From NCBI RefSeq assembly GCF_024808875.1, contig NZ_JANUCT010000002.1, positions 124,001 to 188,000 of the forward strand: a stretch of DNA of 64,000 bases, read 5' to 3'. The notes under the pieces were generated by a model, which was given only the letters and a program-made list of their open reading frames with translations, was not told the DNA's origin and made no database searches. Shown here piece by piece: positions 37,258 to 45,181 of the stretch (the stretch's first letter is position 1; each line of letters begins with the position of its first letter). The position numbers and the translations under genes are program-made. Origin of the DNA: Methylohalomonas lacus (GTDB taxonomy: Bacteria > Pseudomonadota > Gammaproteobacteria > Methylohalomonadales > Methylohalomonadaceae).

Positions 37258-38025
37258 GTGACGGCAGCCGCGATCAAAGTCGAGCAGCTCAGCAAGCACT
37301 ACGGTGCCGTTGAGGCACTGGCCGGGATCGATTTCACGGTGCCGCGCGGCAGTGTCTGTGGCCTGCTCGGCGCCAACGGTGCCGGCAAGACCACGACTAT
37401 TGCCATACTGCTGGGCCTGCTGACGCCGAGCAGCGGTCGCGTGCATATCCTTGGCGAGGATTTTCTCGCCCACCGCTACCGCGTGCTGCCGCGCATGAAT
37501 TTTTCCTCGCCCTATGTCGATCTGCCGCAGCGGCTGACGATCGAGGAAAACCTCGACGTCTACGCCCGCCTGTATGGCGTGCGCCAGCGCCGCCAGCGCC
37601 TGGCCGAGCTGTTTGAATCGCTGGATTTACAGGCGTTCCGGCGGCGTGCCTACGCAACCCTGTCGGCAGGTCAGAAAACCCGGGTTGCCCTGGCCAAGGC
37701 GCTGGTCAACGAACCCGATCTGCTGCTACTGGATGAACCGACCGCGTCGCTGGACCCGGACACGGCCGATCGCATGCGCCGCTATCTCAAGAACTATCAG
37801 GCCGCCACCGGTGCCAGCATTCTGTTTGCTTCGCACAACATGGCGGAAGTCGAGCGCATCTGCGATCAGGTGCTGATCATGCGCGCCGGCCGGATCGTCG
37901 ATCGCGATGCGCCGGCGGCGCTGATCGCGCGCCACGGCCGCGCCAACCTCGAGGAGGTGTTCCTCGATGTCGTGCGCAACACCGGTCGCCATGCCCGTAG
38001 CGAAGAGGTAAGCCGGCATGAATGA
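37258..38025 (+). CDS. ABC transporter ATP-binding protein (ABC-2 exporter)
   Basis: The 255-residue ATPase has Walker A GANGAGKTTT, signature LSAGQKTRVALAKAL, Walker B LLLLDEPTASLD and the switch histidine in FASHNMAEVERI. It uses a GTG start at 37258, 15 bases after maeB. The signature starts LSAGQ rather than LSGGQ. With the permease that overlaps its end by eight bases it forms a minimal NodI/NodJ-like exporter. The cargo is unknown. Confidence 0.92.
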   Translation: MTAAAIKVEQLSKHYGAVEALAGIDFTVPRGSVCGLLGANGAGKTTTIAILLGLLTPSSGRVHILGEDFLAHRYRVLPRMNFSSPYVDLPQRLTIEENLDVYARLYGVRQRRQRLAELFESLDLQAFRRRAYATLSAGQKTRVALAKALVNEPDLLLLDEPTASLDPDTADRMRRYLKNYQAATGASILFASHNMAEVERICDQVLIMRAGRIVDRDAPAALIARHGRANLEEVFLDVVRNTGRHARSEEVSRHE

Positions 38026-38851
38026 TCAGTTCATTGCCCATATTGGCGACAATTGCCGGGCCAGCTGCGGGCGCATCTACGCGATCATCCTGCGCTATGT
38101 CTACCTGCTGCGCGGCTCCTGGCCGCGCATGCTTGAGCAGGCCTACTGGCCGACCGTGCAGATGATCATCTGGGGCTTTATCACGCAATTTTTCATGACC
38201 AACAGCGACTGGGTGGCGCAGGCGACCGGCGTGTTGCTGTCGGCGGTGCTGCTGTGGGATGTGCTGTTTCGCGCCCAGCTGGGTGTGTCGGTGGCGTTCA
38301 TGGAGGAGTTGTTCGCGCGCAACCTTGGTCACCTGTTTGCCAGCCCGCTGCGCCCGCAGGAGCTGATCCTGGCGCTGCTGAGCATCAGTCTGCTGCGCAC
38401 GCTGCTCGGCGTCGGCACCGCCGCACTGCTCGCCATTCCGTTGTATCACATCTCGATCTTCGACCTCGGCCTGCCGCTGATTGCCTTTTTTACCTGCCTG
38501 CTGGTGTTCGGCTGGTCGGTGGGCCTAGTGATTTCATCACTGTTGCTGCGCTATGGTCTGGGCGTGGAAAGCCTGGCCTGGGCGTCGATTTTCGCGCTGG
38601 CGCCGATCAGTGCCATCTACTATCCGGTTACTGTTCTGCCCGACTGGCTGCAACCGGCGGCCTGGGCGCTGCCTACCAGCCATGTTTTTGAAGGCATGCG
38701 CAAGGTATTGTTTGATGGTGTTTTCGACTGGACGCTGTTGCTCAACGCTGTGGGCCTGAATGTATTCTACCTGCTGCTGGGCAGTTGGATTTTCTACCGG
38801 ACGTTTCAGGCCGCCCGGCGCCGGGGGTTATTGCTGCAAATGGGTGAATAA
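38018..38851 (+). CDS. ABC-2 type permease
   Basis: The 277-residue protein has six predicted transmembrane helices and a hydrophilic N-terminus of about 30 residues. The ABC-2 family region near FEGMRKVLFDGVFDW precedes the last helix. It starts inside the last codons of the ATPase gene, so the two are translated together. Half-size subunits of this type dimerise to form the pore. No substrate can be read from the sequence. Confidence 0.88.
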   Translation: MNDQFIAHIGDNCRASCGRIYAIILRYVYLLRGSWPRMLEQAYWPTVQMIIWGFITQFFMTNSDWVAQATGVLLSAVLLWDVLFRAQLGVSVAFMEELFARNLGHLFASPLRPQELILALLSISLLRTLLGVGTAALLAIPLYHISIFDLGLPLIAFFTCLLVFGWSVGLVISSLLLRYGLGVESLAWASIFALAPISAIYYPVTVLPDWLQPAAWALPTSHVFEGMRKVLFDGVFDWTLLLNAVGLNVFYLLLGSWIFYRTFQAARRRGLLLQMGE

Positions 38852-38950
38852 AGGCAAAATACCGCTTAAACTGTAGACGTGTTATGCTTTTTGCCGCAGA
38901 TTTTTGTACCTGAATTGTATTGAAACATCACTTCATTGAGGAAGATTTTA

Positions 38951-39277
38951 ATGGCTATCAAGGCAATCAAAGAAAAACAAACCAAGGCCCAGATCATCAG
39001 CGATATTGCTGATGCGACGGAGATGACCAAGAAAGACGTCAAGTCCGTGCTGGCGGCGCTGTCGGACCAGGCCAAGCGGCATCTGGTCAAGCGTGGTTCC
39101 GGTGAGTTCTCGATCCCGGAAATGGGCGTTAAGCTGCGGCGCAAGGAGCAGCCGGCCCGCAAGGCGCGCAAGGGCGTGAACCCGTTTACGGGCGAGGAAA
39201 TGATGATCAAGGCCAAGCCGAAGTCCATCACCGTGCGCGCCACCGTGCTCAAGGCGATGAAAGACGACCTGCAGTAA
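38951..39277 (+). CDS. HU/IHF-like DNA-binding protein
   Basis: The 108-residue protein has the HU fold: a helical N-terminal half (KAQIISDIADATEMTKKDVKSVL) and a beta-arm region with GSGEFSIPEMGVKLRR and KGVNPFTGEEMMIKAKP. It is longer and more basic in the arm than standard 90-residue HU, and the usual GFGTF becomes GSGEF. It is thus a divergent HU-like histone rather than HupA/HupB. GAGGAAG lies 8 bases before the ATG; the in-frame TTG at 38936 is less likely. It is followed by a strong terminator. Confidence 0.88.
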   Translation: MAIKAIKEKQTKAQIISDIADATEMTKKDVKSVLAALSDQAKRHLVKRGSGEFSIPEMGVKLRRKEQPARKARKGVNPFTGEEMMIKAKPKSITVRATVLKAMKDDLQ

Positions 39278-39294
39278 GTACTGACCGAATGCCG

Positions 39295-39323
39295 ACCGGG
39301 GCGGTGATACCGCCCCGGTTTGT
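39295..39323 (+). terminator. Intrinsic terminator after the HU-like gene
   Basis: An 11-bp perfect stem (ACCGGGGCGGT / ACCGCCCCGGT, loop GAT) spans 39295-39319, 18 bases after the stop codon, and is followed by TTTGT. It separates the plus-strand gene from the convergent dsbB, which ends at 39338. Confidence 0.8.
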
Positions 39324-39337
39324 ATCAGCAGACGGCG

Positions 39338-39853
39338 CTACTTGAAAAGCCTGAAAGGCGGTTCGAATCTGCCCGCAGCGACGAGCAGATACAGGCAGAC
39401 CAGTCCCAACACAACAAACCAGCCAAAACTCCACTGGGCGATCGACAGCCCCAGAAACGTCCAGTCTATTTCCGCGCATTCGCCCGATCCGGCCAGGATC
39501 ATGCGCAGTGCCTCGAACACTGGAAACACGTCCAGCATGTATTCCAGTCCGGGCCCGCACTCGGGCACCTGATCGGCCGGCAGATGCTGCAGCCAGATCT
39601 GGCGTCCGGCCAGCGTCCCGCCAATTGCTGTTGCCAGCAGACCGAGACCGGCATAGATGCGGATACCCAGCTTGCCCGGCGCATGGATGGCGGCAACGAG
39701 GCTGACGGCGAGTAGCGCAAAGAATGCCAGACGCTGCAGGATGCACAGCGGACAGGGTTCCAGCCCGGTAACGTACTGCAGGTAGTAGCCGAAGCCGAGC
39801 AGGCCGGTGCAGGCCAGCAGCAACAGTACGAAGATTGAACGAGCAGAGATCAC
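39338..39853 (-). CDS. dsbB: Disulfide bond formation protein DsbB
   Basis: DsbB reoxidises periplasmic DsbA and passes electrons to quinone. The 171-residue protein has four transmembrane helices, the CPLC motif after the first helix (LEPCPLCILQR) and the second periplasmic cysteine pair, in VPECGPG and GSGECAEI. It appears to use a GTG start at 39853. A 22-bp inverted repeat (39879-39900) lies just upstream. No dsbA is in the window. Confidence 0.93.
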   Translation of the reverse strand: MISARSIFVLLLLACTGLLGFGYYLQYVTGLEPCPLCILQRLAFFALLAVSLVAAIHAPGKLGIRIYAGLGLLATAIGGTLAGRQIWLQHLPADQVPECGPGLEYMLDVFPVFEALRMILAGSGECAEIDWTFLGLSIAQWSFGWFVVLGLVCLYLLVAAGRFEPPFRLFK

Positions 39854-39878
39854 GTCGCGCCCCTATGGTTTTTATAAT

Positions 39879-39900
39879 TGTTCGCGAACGTGCGCGAACA
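39879..39900. promoter_or_regulatory. Inverted repeat upstream of dsbB
   Basis: TGTTCGCG and CGCGAACA flank a 6-base centre (AACGTG), 26 bases before the dsbB start. Read on the minus strand, AT-rich sequence (AATTATAAAAA) follows at once and could hold a -10 box, so the element may be an operator overlapping the promoter. There is no T-run, so a terminator for the upstream YheT-type gene is less likely. The binding protein is unknown. Confidence 0.45.
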
Positions 39901-39972
39901 GTGCCAATAATTATCTGACCGAACTATTTTCCCATGTTCCGCTGCGGGGTAACAGTCTCGCCCGTACGCCAG

Positions 39973-41034
39973 TCACACCGGCTCGTGACTCATCGATCCG
40001 GCGGTTACGGCCACAGTCGCCGGTGGCTGTACCGTTGCCAGGAAACGCGGGATGCGCCGCTCCAGCCAGTAGTCGGGACGCCACGGCAAGCGGCCACCGA
40101 TGAAGCCGACATGGCCGCCGTGGCTACTGAGCTCGAAGCGTACCTGTGCGGACAGTTCTCCGGCAGCGGGCAGGCCGTCACGTCCCAGGAACGGATCGTC
40201 GGCGGCCTGCAGCAGCAGCGTCGGCGTCTGTATGTTATGCAGAAAGGCTTTCGAGCTGCTGCGCCGGTAGTAGTCGTCGGCATCGCGAAAGCCATGCAAT
40301 GGTGCCGTGACGTAGCCGTCGAAAGCACGGAAACTGCGTTGGCGATGCAGCTGGCCGAGGTCGAACGGCGCCGCGCGGTGGGCAAATTTCTGCCGCATCT
40401 TGCGCCGCAGCGTAGCTACCAGCCACCACTGGTAAAGGCGCGACAGGCCACGGTTCAGCCGCGCCGCACCGACGGCCAGATCGAACGGCACCGACACCGC
40501 GCAGGCGCCGGCGAGTCCACTGGCGCGATTGGCGGCGCCGCGTTCGCCGAGGTACTTGAGCAGCACGTTGCCACCCAGTGAAAAGCCGACAGCCGTCAGT
40601 ATCCCGGGTTGCTCGTGCTCATGCAGGTGGTTGATGACCTGTGCCAGGTCACCGGTTTCACCCGAGTGGTAGCTGCGTGTCAGGCGATTGGCGGGGCCGC
40701 TGCAGCCGCGAAAGTGCATGACCACCACACGCCAGCCAGCGGCCGCCAGCCGCTGCATCAGGCCGGGCAGGTAATGTGAGCGGTAGCAGCCCTCCAGCCC
40801 GTGCAATAAGAGACACAGGCGTTGACTGTCGGCCGGGCCGTGCCACGCCAGGTCGAGAAAATCGCCATCGGGCAGTTCCAGGCGTTGCCAGTCCACCGCG
40901 ACTGATACCCGGTGAAAGAAGAATGGCCACAGGGTCTGCAGATGCGGCCCCGGCAGCCACCAGGCGGGGCAAAAGGCTTCTGCATCAGAATCAGGCGCCT
41001 GGCCAGCGGCCGTCGGGTGCTGCGGATCAGTCAA
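39973..41034 (-). CDS. YheT-type alpha/beta hydrolase
   Basis: The 353-residue protein is an alpha/beta hydrolase of the YheT/ABHD1-3 group. It shows an oxyanion-loop HGLEGC, the nucleophile elbow GFSLGGN with the catalytic serine, and a late HGGHVGF with the catalytic histidine. An aspartate in LLLQAADDPFL fits the triad. There is no signal peptide, so it is probably cytoplasmic. The substrate is unknown; E. coli YheT is reported to be a carboxylesterase. It overlaps the upstream GFA gene by eight bases. Confidence 0.9.
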   Translation of the reverse strand: MTDPQHPTAAGQAPDSDAEAFCPAWWLPGPHLQTLWPFFFHRVSVAVDWQRLELPDGDFLDLAWHGPADSQRLCLLLHGLEGCYRSHYLPGLMQRLAAAGWRVVVMHFRGCSGPANRLTRSYHSGETGDLAQVINHLHEHEQPGILTAVGFSLGGNVLLKYLGERGAANRASGLAGACAVSVPFDLAVGAARLNRGLSRLYQWWLVATLRRKMRQKFAHRAAPFDLGQLHRQRSFRAFDGYVTAPLHGFRDADDYYRRSSSKAFLHNIQTPTLLLQAADDPFLGRDGLPAAGELSAQVRFELSSHGGHVGFIGGRLPWRPDYWLERRIPRFLATVQPPATVAVTAGSMSHEPV

Positions 41035-41437
41035 AATCAGCCATCACCTCGGCGCCGGTAAGACGCTCGCCGGCGTCACTGTAATCGTAATAGGCCGGCT
41101 TCTCGTCGACGAAGATGTGGCCCTTGAGCAGCAGTGCCGACGGCTCGGACAGGGCACCGGCACTGACCGCCAGGTGTCCCGTGGCCGGGCCGCGGCCTCG
41201 CCAGAACAGGCTGCTGCCGCAGTGGCTGCAAAAGCCGCGTTCGCCCCAGTCGGATGACGGGTACCACTGCAGCCGATCACCACGGTCGATATCGAGGCGC
41301 TCGACATGCACGGCCATAAAGCCGGTGGATACCCACTGGCGGCACATGCGGCAGTGGCAGACCCAGATATCCGGACTGTCCGCCGTTGCCTGAAACTGCA
41401 CCTCACCACATAAACACTGTCCGGCCAGAGTCTGCAT
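41027..41437 (-). CDS. GFA family zinc protein
   Basis: The 136-residue protein has the Gfa/CENP-V zinc ligands: GQCLCGEVQF, CHCRMCRQW and CSHCGSS, in the family order. The family is named after glutathione-dependent formaldehyde-activating enzyme, but that activity is disputed, so I assign only a zinc-binding protein of the family. Its stop codon lies inside the YheT-type gene start (8-base overlap), so the two are co-translated. Confidence 0.9.
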   Translation of the reverse strand: MQTLAGQCLCGEVQFQATADSPDIWVCHCRMCRQWVSTGFMAVHVERLDIDRGDRLQWYPSSDWGERGFCSHCGSSLFWRGRGPATGHLAVSAGALSEPSALLLKGHIFVDEKPAYYDYSDAGERLTGAEVMADFD

Positions 41438-41466
41438 GATTGTCTTCCCCGCCGGCGTTTACCGGC

Positions 41467-42357
41467 TCAGTCGATGTTGCGTTTTGTTATATCGCCATAG
41501 GCGTCGATGCGCCGGTCGCGCAGGTACGGCCACAGGCGGCGCACGTCCTCGGTGCGCTGCAGGTCCAGCGTTGCCGTGATCACGGTCTCGGAAGCCGTAT
41601 CGGCCTGCGCCAGCCATTCGCCCTGCGGGCCACAGATGAAACTCGAACCCCAGAATTGCGCGCCGCTGGTCTGGTTACTCGGGTCACTCTCGAAGCCGAC
41701 CCGGTTGCTGCTGATCACCGGCAGGTTGTTGGCGACCGCATGGCCGCGTTGTACGGTCAGCCAGGCCTCGCGCTGGCGCGTCTGTTCGGCCGCGTCGTCG
41801 TCCGGATCCCAGCCGATGGCGCTGGGATAGATCAACAGCTCGGCGCCGGCCAGCGCCATAAGCCGGGCGGCTTCCGGGAACCACTGGTCCCAGCATACCA
41901 GCACGCCGAGATTCGCCGCACCGATCGCTATCGGCACGAAGCCGAGATCGCCGGGGGTGAAATAGAATTTCTCGTAGTAGCCCGGATCATCGGGTATGTG
42001 CATCTTGCGGTAACGGCCGGCCAGCCGGCCGTCGTTTTCGATCACGACCGCGGTATTGTGATAGAGCCCGGCGTTGCGGCGTTCGAAGATCGAACCGACG
42101 ATCGCAATGCCGTGCTGCCGGGCCGCCGCGCACAGGGCGTCCGTTGTCGGCCCGGGGATCGGTTCGGCCAGATCGAACAGCCGCGTCTCCGCGGTCTTGC
42201 AGAAATACGGTGTGGCGTGCAGTTCCGGCAACAGCACCAGCTGCGCGCCGGCCGCGGCGGCCTGTTCGATGCCGGCGAGCGAACGCGCCAGGTTTTTCTG
42301 CTTGTCGTCATCACCGGCGGCGTGCTGGGCAATGGCTACTGTGAGTTCGCGGGACAT
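41467..42357 (-). CDS. aguB: N-carbamoylputrescine amidase
   Basis: AguB is a nitrilase-superfamily enzyme that hydrolyses N-carbamoylputrescine to putrescine, CO2 and ammonia. The 296-residue protein has the Glu-Lys-Cys triad: E in LLPELHATPYF, K in RYRKMHIPDD and C in VLVCWDQWFPEAAR. The pocket motif GYYEKFYFTPGD is typical of this subfamily. It works directly after agmatine deiminase, encoded upstream on the same strand and separated by a 284-bp repeat-bearing spacer. Confidence 0.93.
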   Translation of the reverse strand: MSRELTVAIAQHAAGDDDKQKNLARSLAGIEQAAAAGAQLVLLPELHATPYFCKTAETRLFDLAEPIPGPTTDALCAAARQHGIAIVGSIFERRNAGLYHNTAVVIENDGRLAGRYRKMHIPDDPGYYEKFYFTPGDLGFVPIAIGAANLGVLVCWDQWFPEAARLMALAGAELLIYPSAIGWDPDDDAAEQTRQREAWLTVQRGHAVANNLPVISSNRVGFESDPSNQTSGAQFWGSSFICGPQGEWLAQADTASETVITATLDLQRTEDVRRLWPYLRDRRIDAYGDITKRNID

Positions 42358-42390
42358 GAGAATTCAGACCTATCGGGGATTGGTTTGAAA

Positions 42391-42630
42391 GAACTGCGGT
42401 CCGCAAATTAACGCAAATGAACGCAAAGTAGAATAGGAAGTGGGTATTTGGGCTTTGTTAGCGGCATCAGGCGTCACCCGGACAGATGTTCAGCGACGCT
42501 ATTGGACGGCGTACGTTTATCGTTTCTCTCGCATTCTTGCTTGGCGAATCTGGATGCTGATGAACTGCGGTCCGTCAATTAACGCGACATATTTGTGTTC
42601 ATTCGCGTGCATTTGCGGACGTCATATTAA
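42391..42630. repeat. Repeat-bearing spacer between aguA and aguB
   Basis: The segment GAACTGCGGTCCG begins both 42391 and 42562. The first continues with CAAATTAACGCAAATGAACG; the second with TCAATTAACGCG and then, after about 20 bases, an inverted partner GTGCATTTGCGGAC near 42607-42620. The right unit can thus form a long hairpin. The 130 bases between the units have no convincing gene. This looks like a small inserted element or a decayed one; I cannot name it. Confidence 0.6.
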
Positions 42631-42641
42631 CCTTCCCTTGA

Positions 42642-43691
42642 TTATGACGTTTTGTCGGTCGTCACCACCTGCGGTATCTGCATGCTGGCACAGTGCAGGA
42701 CGCCGCCCTGGCGGACCATGGCGCGGGCGTCGATGCCGATGATATCGCGTTCCGGGAACGCCTTCTGCAGCTGTTCCAGCGCATGTTCGTCGGCCGGGTC
42801 ATTATAGGTCGGGACCAGCACGCGTTCATTGATGATGACGAAGTTGGCATACGACGCCGGTACCGGCGCGCCGTCAACGAGCTGTGGTGCCGGTGCGGGC
42901 AGGGTGATCAGGCGGTAGGGCTTGCCGTCACGCCGGCACAGGGCCTGCAGTTCCGCGGCCATGGACAGCAGGCTGTTGTGGTTCGGATCGTCCGGGTTAT
43001 CGCAGCCAGCGTAGACGATCGTCTCCGGGTCGGCAAAGCGTGCCAGTGTGTCGATGTGGCCATCGGTATCGTCGCCGGCGAGGTAGCCGTGCTCCAGCCA
43101 TAGCGTGCGATCGCAACCGAGCTGTTCGGCAAAGAGTGCTTCCCAGGCGGCGCGATCCATGCCGGCGTTGCGCGAGGCGCCGAGCAGGCAGCCGCTGGTG
43201 GTCAGCAGCGTGCCGGCACCGTCGGTCTCCAGGCTGCCGCCTTCGAGGATCTGTGGCAGCGCGACCGGCACGGCGCCACCGAACTGACAGGTACCGGCGA
43301 GCCGGGCGTTGACCGTGTCATCGAGGCCGGCCTCGAACTTGCCGCCCCAGCCGTTGAAGCGGAAATCCAGCAGGCGTGGCGTGTCGGCGTCGATGATCGT
43401 AATCGGGCCGTAGTCGCGGATCCAGGTGTCATTGAAGCTGCAGATGATCGGCTTGATGTTGTTCGCGTCGACGCCGGCCTGTTCGAGCCGGTCGCTGACA
43501 TGGATGAGATGCACGGCGTCCTGACACAGGATCCAGACCGGTTGCACGGCGGCCACGGCGGCCACGAAATCGACGTAGACCGGTTCGATGGCCGTCAGTG
43601 TGTCACGCCAGTCGGTGGTTTCGTGCGGCCAGGCAACAAGCAGGGCGGCCTGCGGTTCCCACTCGGCCGGGAAGCGGCGCTGGCTGCTCAT
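42642..43691 (-). CDS. aguA: Agmatine deiminase
   Basis: AguA hydrolyses agmatine to N-carbamoylputrescine and ammonia, the route from arginine to putrescine. The 349-residue protein has the guanidine-modifying fold with FNDTWIRDYGP, EGGSLETDG, DDTDGHIDTLARF and the catalytic cysteine in GGVLHCASMQ. The frame is open 26 codons further upstream, but the ATG at 43691 gives the normal N-terminus (RFPAEWEPQ) and overlaps the ygfZ stop (ATGA), so it is chosen. Confidence 0.94.
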   Translation of the reverse strand: MSSQRRFPAEWEPQAALLVAWPHETTDWRDTLTAIEPVYVDFVAAVAAVQPVWILCQDAVHLIHVSDRLEQAGVDANNIKPIICSFNDTWIRDYGPITIIDADTPRLLDFRFNGWGGKFEAGLDDTVNARLAGTCQFGGAVPVALPQILEGGSLETDGAGTLLTTSGCLLGASRNAGMDRAAWEALFAEQLGCDRTLWLEHGYLAGDDTDGHIDTLARFADPETIVYAGCDNPDDPNHNSLLSMAAELQALCRRDGKPYRLITLPAPAPQLVDGAPVPASYANFVIINERVLVPTYNDPADEHALEQLQKAFPERDIIGIDARAMVRQGGVLHCASMQIPQVVTTDKTS

Positions 43692-44551
43692 GGCATGATA
43701 TCCACGGCCGGTCCGTCGTTGCCGCCGATGTGTAGTCGGCCGGAGTCGATATTCGTGACGGCCAGGCAACGATAACCGCCGTCGCCGTTCGCGGCGGCAT
43801 TGACGACATGCCCGGCCCGTTCGCCGGTGGCGCTGTAGAGTGCCTCGCCGGCGGTCAGGGCCGTGTCGCTGCTACCATGGTGCAGGCGTTGCTTGACCTC
43901 GCCGCGGTAGTGCAGCCGGGCGACGACCTCCTGGCCCGGGTAGCAGCCCTTGTTGAAGTCGAGGCCACCGTTTAAATCCAGGTTCAGCATCTGCGGCAGA
44001 AACTGTTCCGATACCGCGGCGTCGATCCACGGTTGCCGTGTTTCGATGTTTCGCAGCGTCCAGTCGTCGTCCCTGGCCACTGCGGCGTCTTCCGGGCGCA
44101 GAGCATGCAGGTCCTGCGCATCGCCGTAGACCAGCGTACGGTCGCCGGGTAGACGGATACAGGTACGCGCGTCGTCCAGCCGCACAGACCAGTCGGCGTC
44201 CGACAACGCGGCGGCGGCCAGCGCCTGGGTACCGGCCAGGCCCATGAAAGCGGCGGCCTCGACGTCCTCGATGTCGACCTGGGCGCGCAGCACGAACATA
44301 CGCAGGCGCTTGATGACCGCGTCTTTCAGATCGGCGGCGACCAGTAAATCGATATGGTCGTCGGCACAGACAACGACGAACGTGGCGATGACCCGGCCCT
44401 TGGGATTGCACCAGGCCGCCAGACCGGCCTGACCGGGGTCGAGCCGGTTCATGTCACGGGTCAACTGGCCGTGCAGAAACGCCTGTCGATCGGCGCCGGT
44501 CAGCCGCAGCAGGCGCAGGGATGACAGTTCGTAGACGCGGTTTTCACTCAT
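43688..44551 (-). CDS. ygfZ: Folate-binding protein YgfZ
   Basis: YgfZ is a tetrahydrofolate-binding GcvT-like protein needed for the maintenance of certain Fe-S enzymes such as MiaB and succinate dehydrogenase. The 287-residue protein carries the signature KGCYPGQEVVARLHYRG with its essential cysteine and ends in a GcvT C-terminal barrel. It lies between sdhE and aguA on the minus strand, and ygfZ next to sdhE is a common gammaproteobacterial arrangement. A 249-bp repeat-rich spacer separates it from sdhE. Confidence 0.93.
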   Translation of the reverse strand: MSENRVYELSSLRLLRLTGADRQAFLHGQLTRDMNRLDPGQAGLAAWCNPKGRVIATFVVVCADDHIDLLVAADLKDAVIKRLRMFVLRAQVDIEDVEAAAFMGLAGTQALAAAALSDADWSVRLDDARTCIRLPGDRTLVYGDAQDLHALRPEDAAVARDDDWTLRNIETRQPWIDAAVSEQFLPQMLNLDLNGGLDFNKGCYPGQEVVARLHYRGEVKQRLHHGSSDTALTAGEALYSATGERAGHVVNAAANGDGGYRCLAVTNIDSGRLHIGGNDGPAVDIMP

Positions 44552-44602
44552 GAATGGAAGCAGTGGTGGTTTGATTGGTGAGTACGAATGGTAACACTCT
44601 GG

Positions 44603-44651
44603 TGGCGGGTAACTGGTAATTGGTGATTAGTGATTGGCAAGACCCGCCTTC
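44603..44651. repeat. Repeat islet downstream of sdhE (GGTAACTGG family, left part)
   Basis: Arms GGCGGGT and ACCCGCC enclose a run of short related words (GGTAACTGGTAATTGG, GTGATTAGTGATTGG). The same vocabulary is found at 44725-44740, 49570-49630 and both edges of the insert between leuC and leuD. No coding potential is seen. The rest of the 44552-44800 spacer holds the two other islets listed and nothing else I can name. Confidence 0.7.
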
Positions 44652-44724
44652 GAGGGAACGGATTATAATCCGCGAACCTATCGGTGCCTGTTTCGCCGAC
44701 TGAACTCGGCTCCTGCAGGTGGTT

Positions 44725-44740
44725 GGTTATTGGTGAATGG
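44725..44740. repeat. 16-base repeat shared with the leuC-leuD spacer
   Basis: GGTTATTGGTGAATGG occurs here on the plus strand and exactly on the minus strand at 59865-59880, 15 kb away in another operon. A 16-base exact match in two unrelated spacers is unlikely by chance and points to a dispersed repeat family. Confidence 0.7.
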
Positions 44741-44784
44741 CAAGCTCCGGCCTTGACAACTATGGCGCTGGAGCACGCTATTTT

Positions 44785-44818
44785 AGTCACCAGTCACCAG
44801 TCACCAGTCACCAGTCAC
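44785..44818. repeat. Heptanucleotide tandem repeat (CAGTCAC) at the sdhE stop codon
   Basis: Four complete CAGTCAC units plus one partial AGTCAC are perfectly conserved. On the minus strand this reads GTGACTG, and it encodes the last residues of SdhE (VTGDW) and its TGA (44803-44801). Because 7 is not a multiple of 3, a gain or loss of units upstream of the stop would alter the C-terminus. Confidence 0.95.
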
Positions 44819-45052
44819 GATCCGCAGCCGCTCTATAAGTGTTTGGTACTCGGCCGGACACGGCCGCCGCGCCATGATCCAGTCGAGGATGTCCTGGTCG
44901 AGTTCATCGAGAATGCGCACGAATGCCTGTTGCACGTCGGCATCGGCGGTTTCGTACTGCTGTTCGAGGAAACCGCCGAGCACGATATCCATCTCCCGCA
45001 TGCCACGGCGGCAGCGCCAGCGCAGGCGGTTTATGTCGGAAATCGAGGACAT
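44801..45052 (-). CDS. sdhE: FAD assembly factor SdhE (YgfY)
   Basis: SdhE promotes covalent flavinylation of the SdhA subunit. The 83-residue helical protein carries the conserved RGxxE-type motif in RRGMREMD near the N-terminus, and the family pattern continues with LDELDQDILDWIMARR. Its last four codons and stop are encoded by the tandem heptanucleotide repeat. It follows sdhB by 129 bp on the same strand, with an inverted 80-bp element between them. Confidence 0.92.
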   Translation of the reverse strand: MSSISDINRLRWRCRRGMREMDIVLGGFLEQQYETADADVQQAFVRILDELDQDILDWIMARRPCPAEYQTLIERLRIVTGDW

Positions 45053-45100
45053 GCAAACTCCTGATGGATTGGAAGCTCAATGCCCGCGTTGGCTGTATTT

Positions 45101-45180
45101 CGTGAAGCGTATCTCGTATCTCGTACGTTGAGCGAGGCGGGATATGCCATCGAGATACGAGATACGGGCGACGAGATACG
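45101..45180. repeat. 80-bp palindromic element, copy 1 (between sdhE and sdhB)
   Basis: The unit contains CGTATCTCGTATCTCG and, after about 25 bases, its complement CGAGATACGAGATACG, so it can fold on itself. The whole unit is repeated in inverted orientation at 45970-46050. The first 23 bases match exactly, as do a 21-base block (45146-45166 with 45984-46004) and the last 12 bases; only the centre differs. It lies within the sdh transcript. Confidence 0.95.
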
Positions 45181-45181
45181 T

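Noticed and set aside
39879-39900. LexA box upstream of dsbB
   Set aside because: The arms (TGTTCGCG) do not fit CTGT-N8-ACAG or the alphaproteobacterial GTTC-N7-GTTC spacing, and no SOS gene is near.
44785-44818. Possible CRISPR-like array
   Set aside because: Units are seven bases with no spacers between them, and no cas gene is near. It is a simple tandem repeat.
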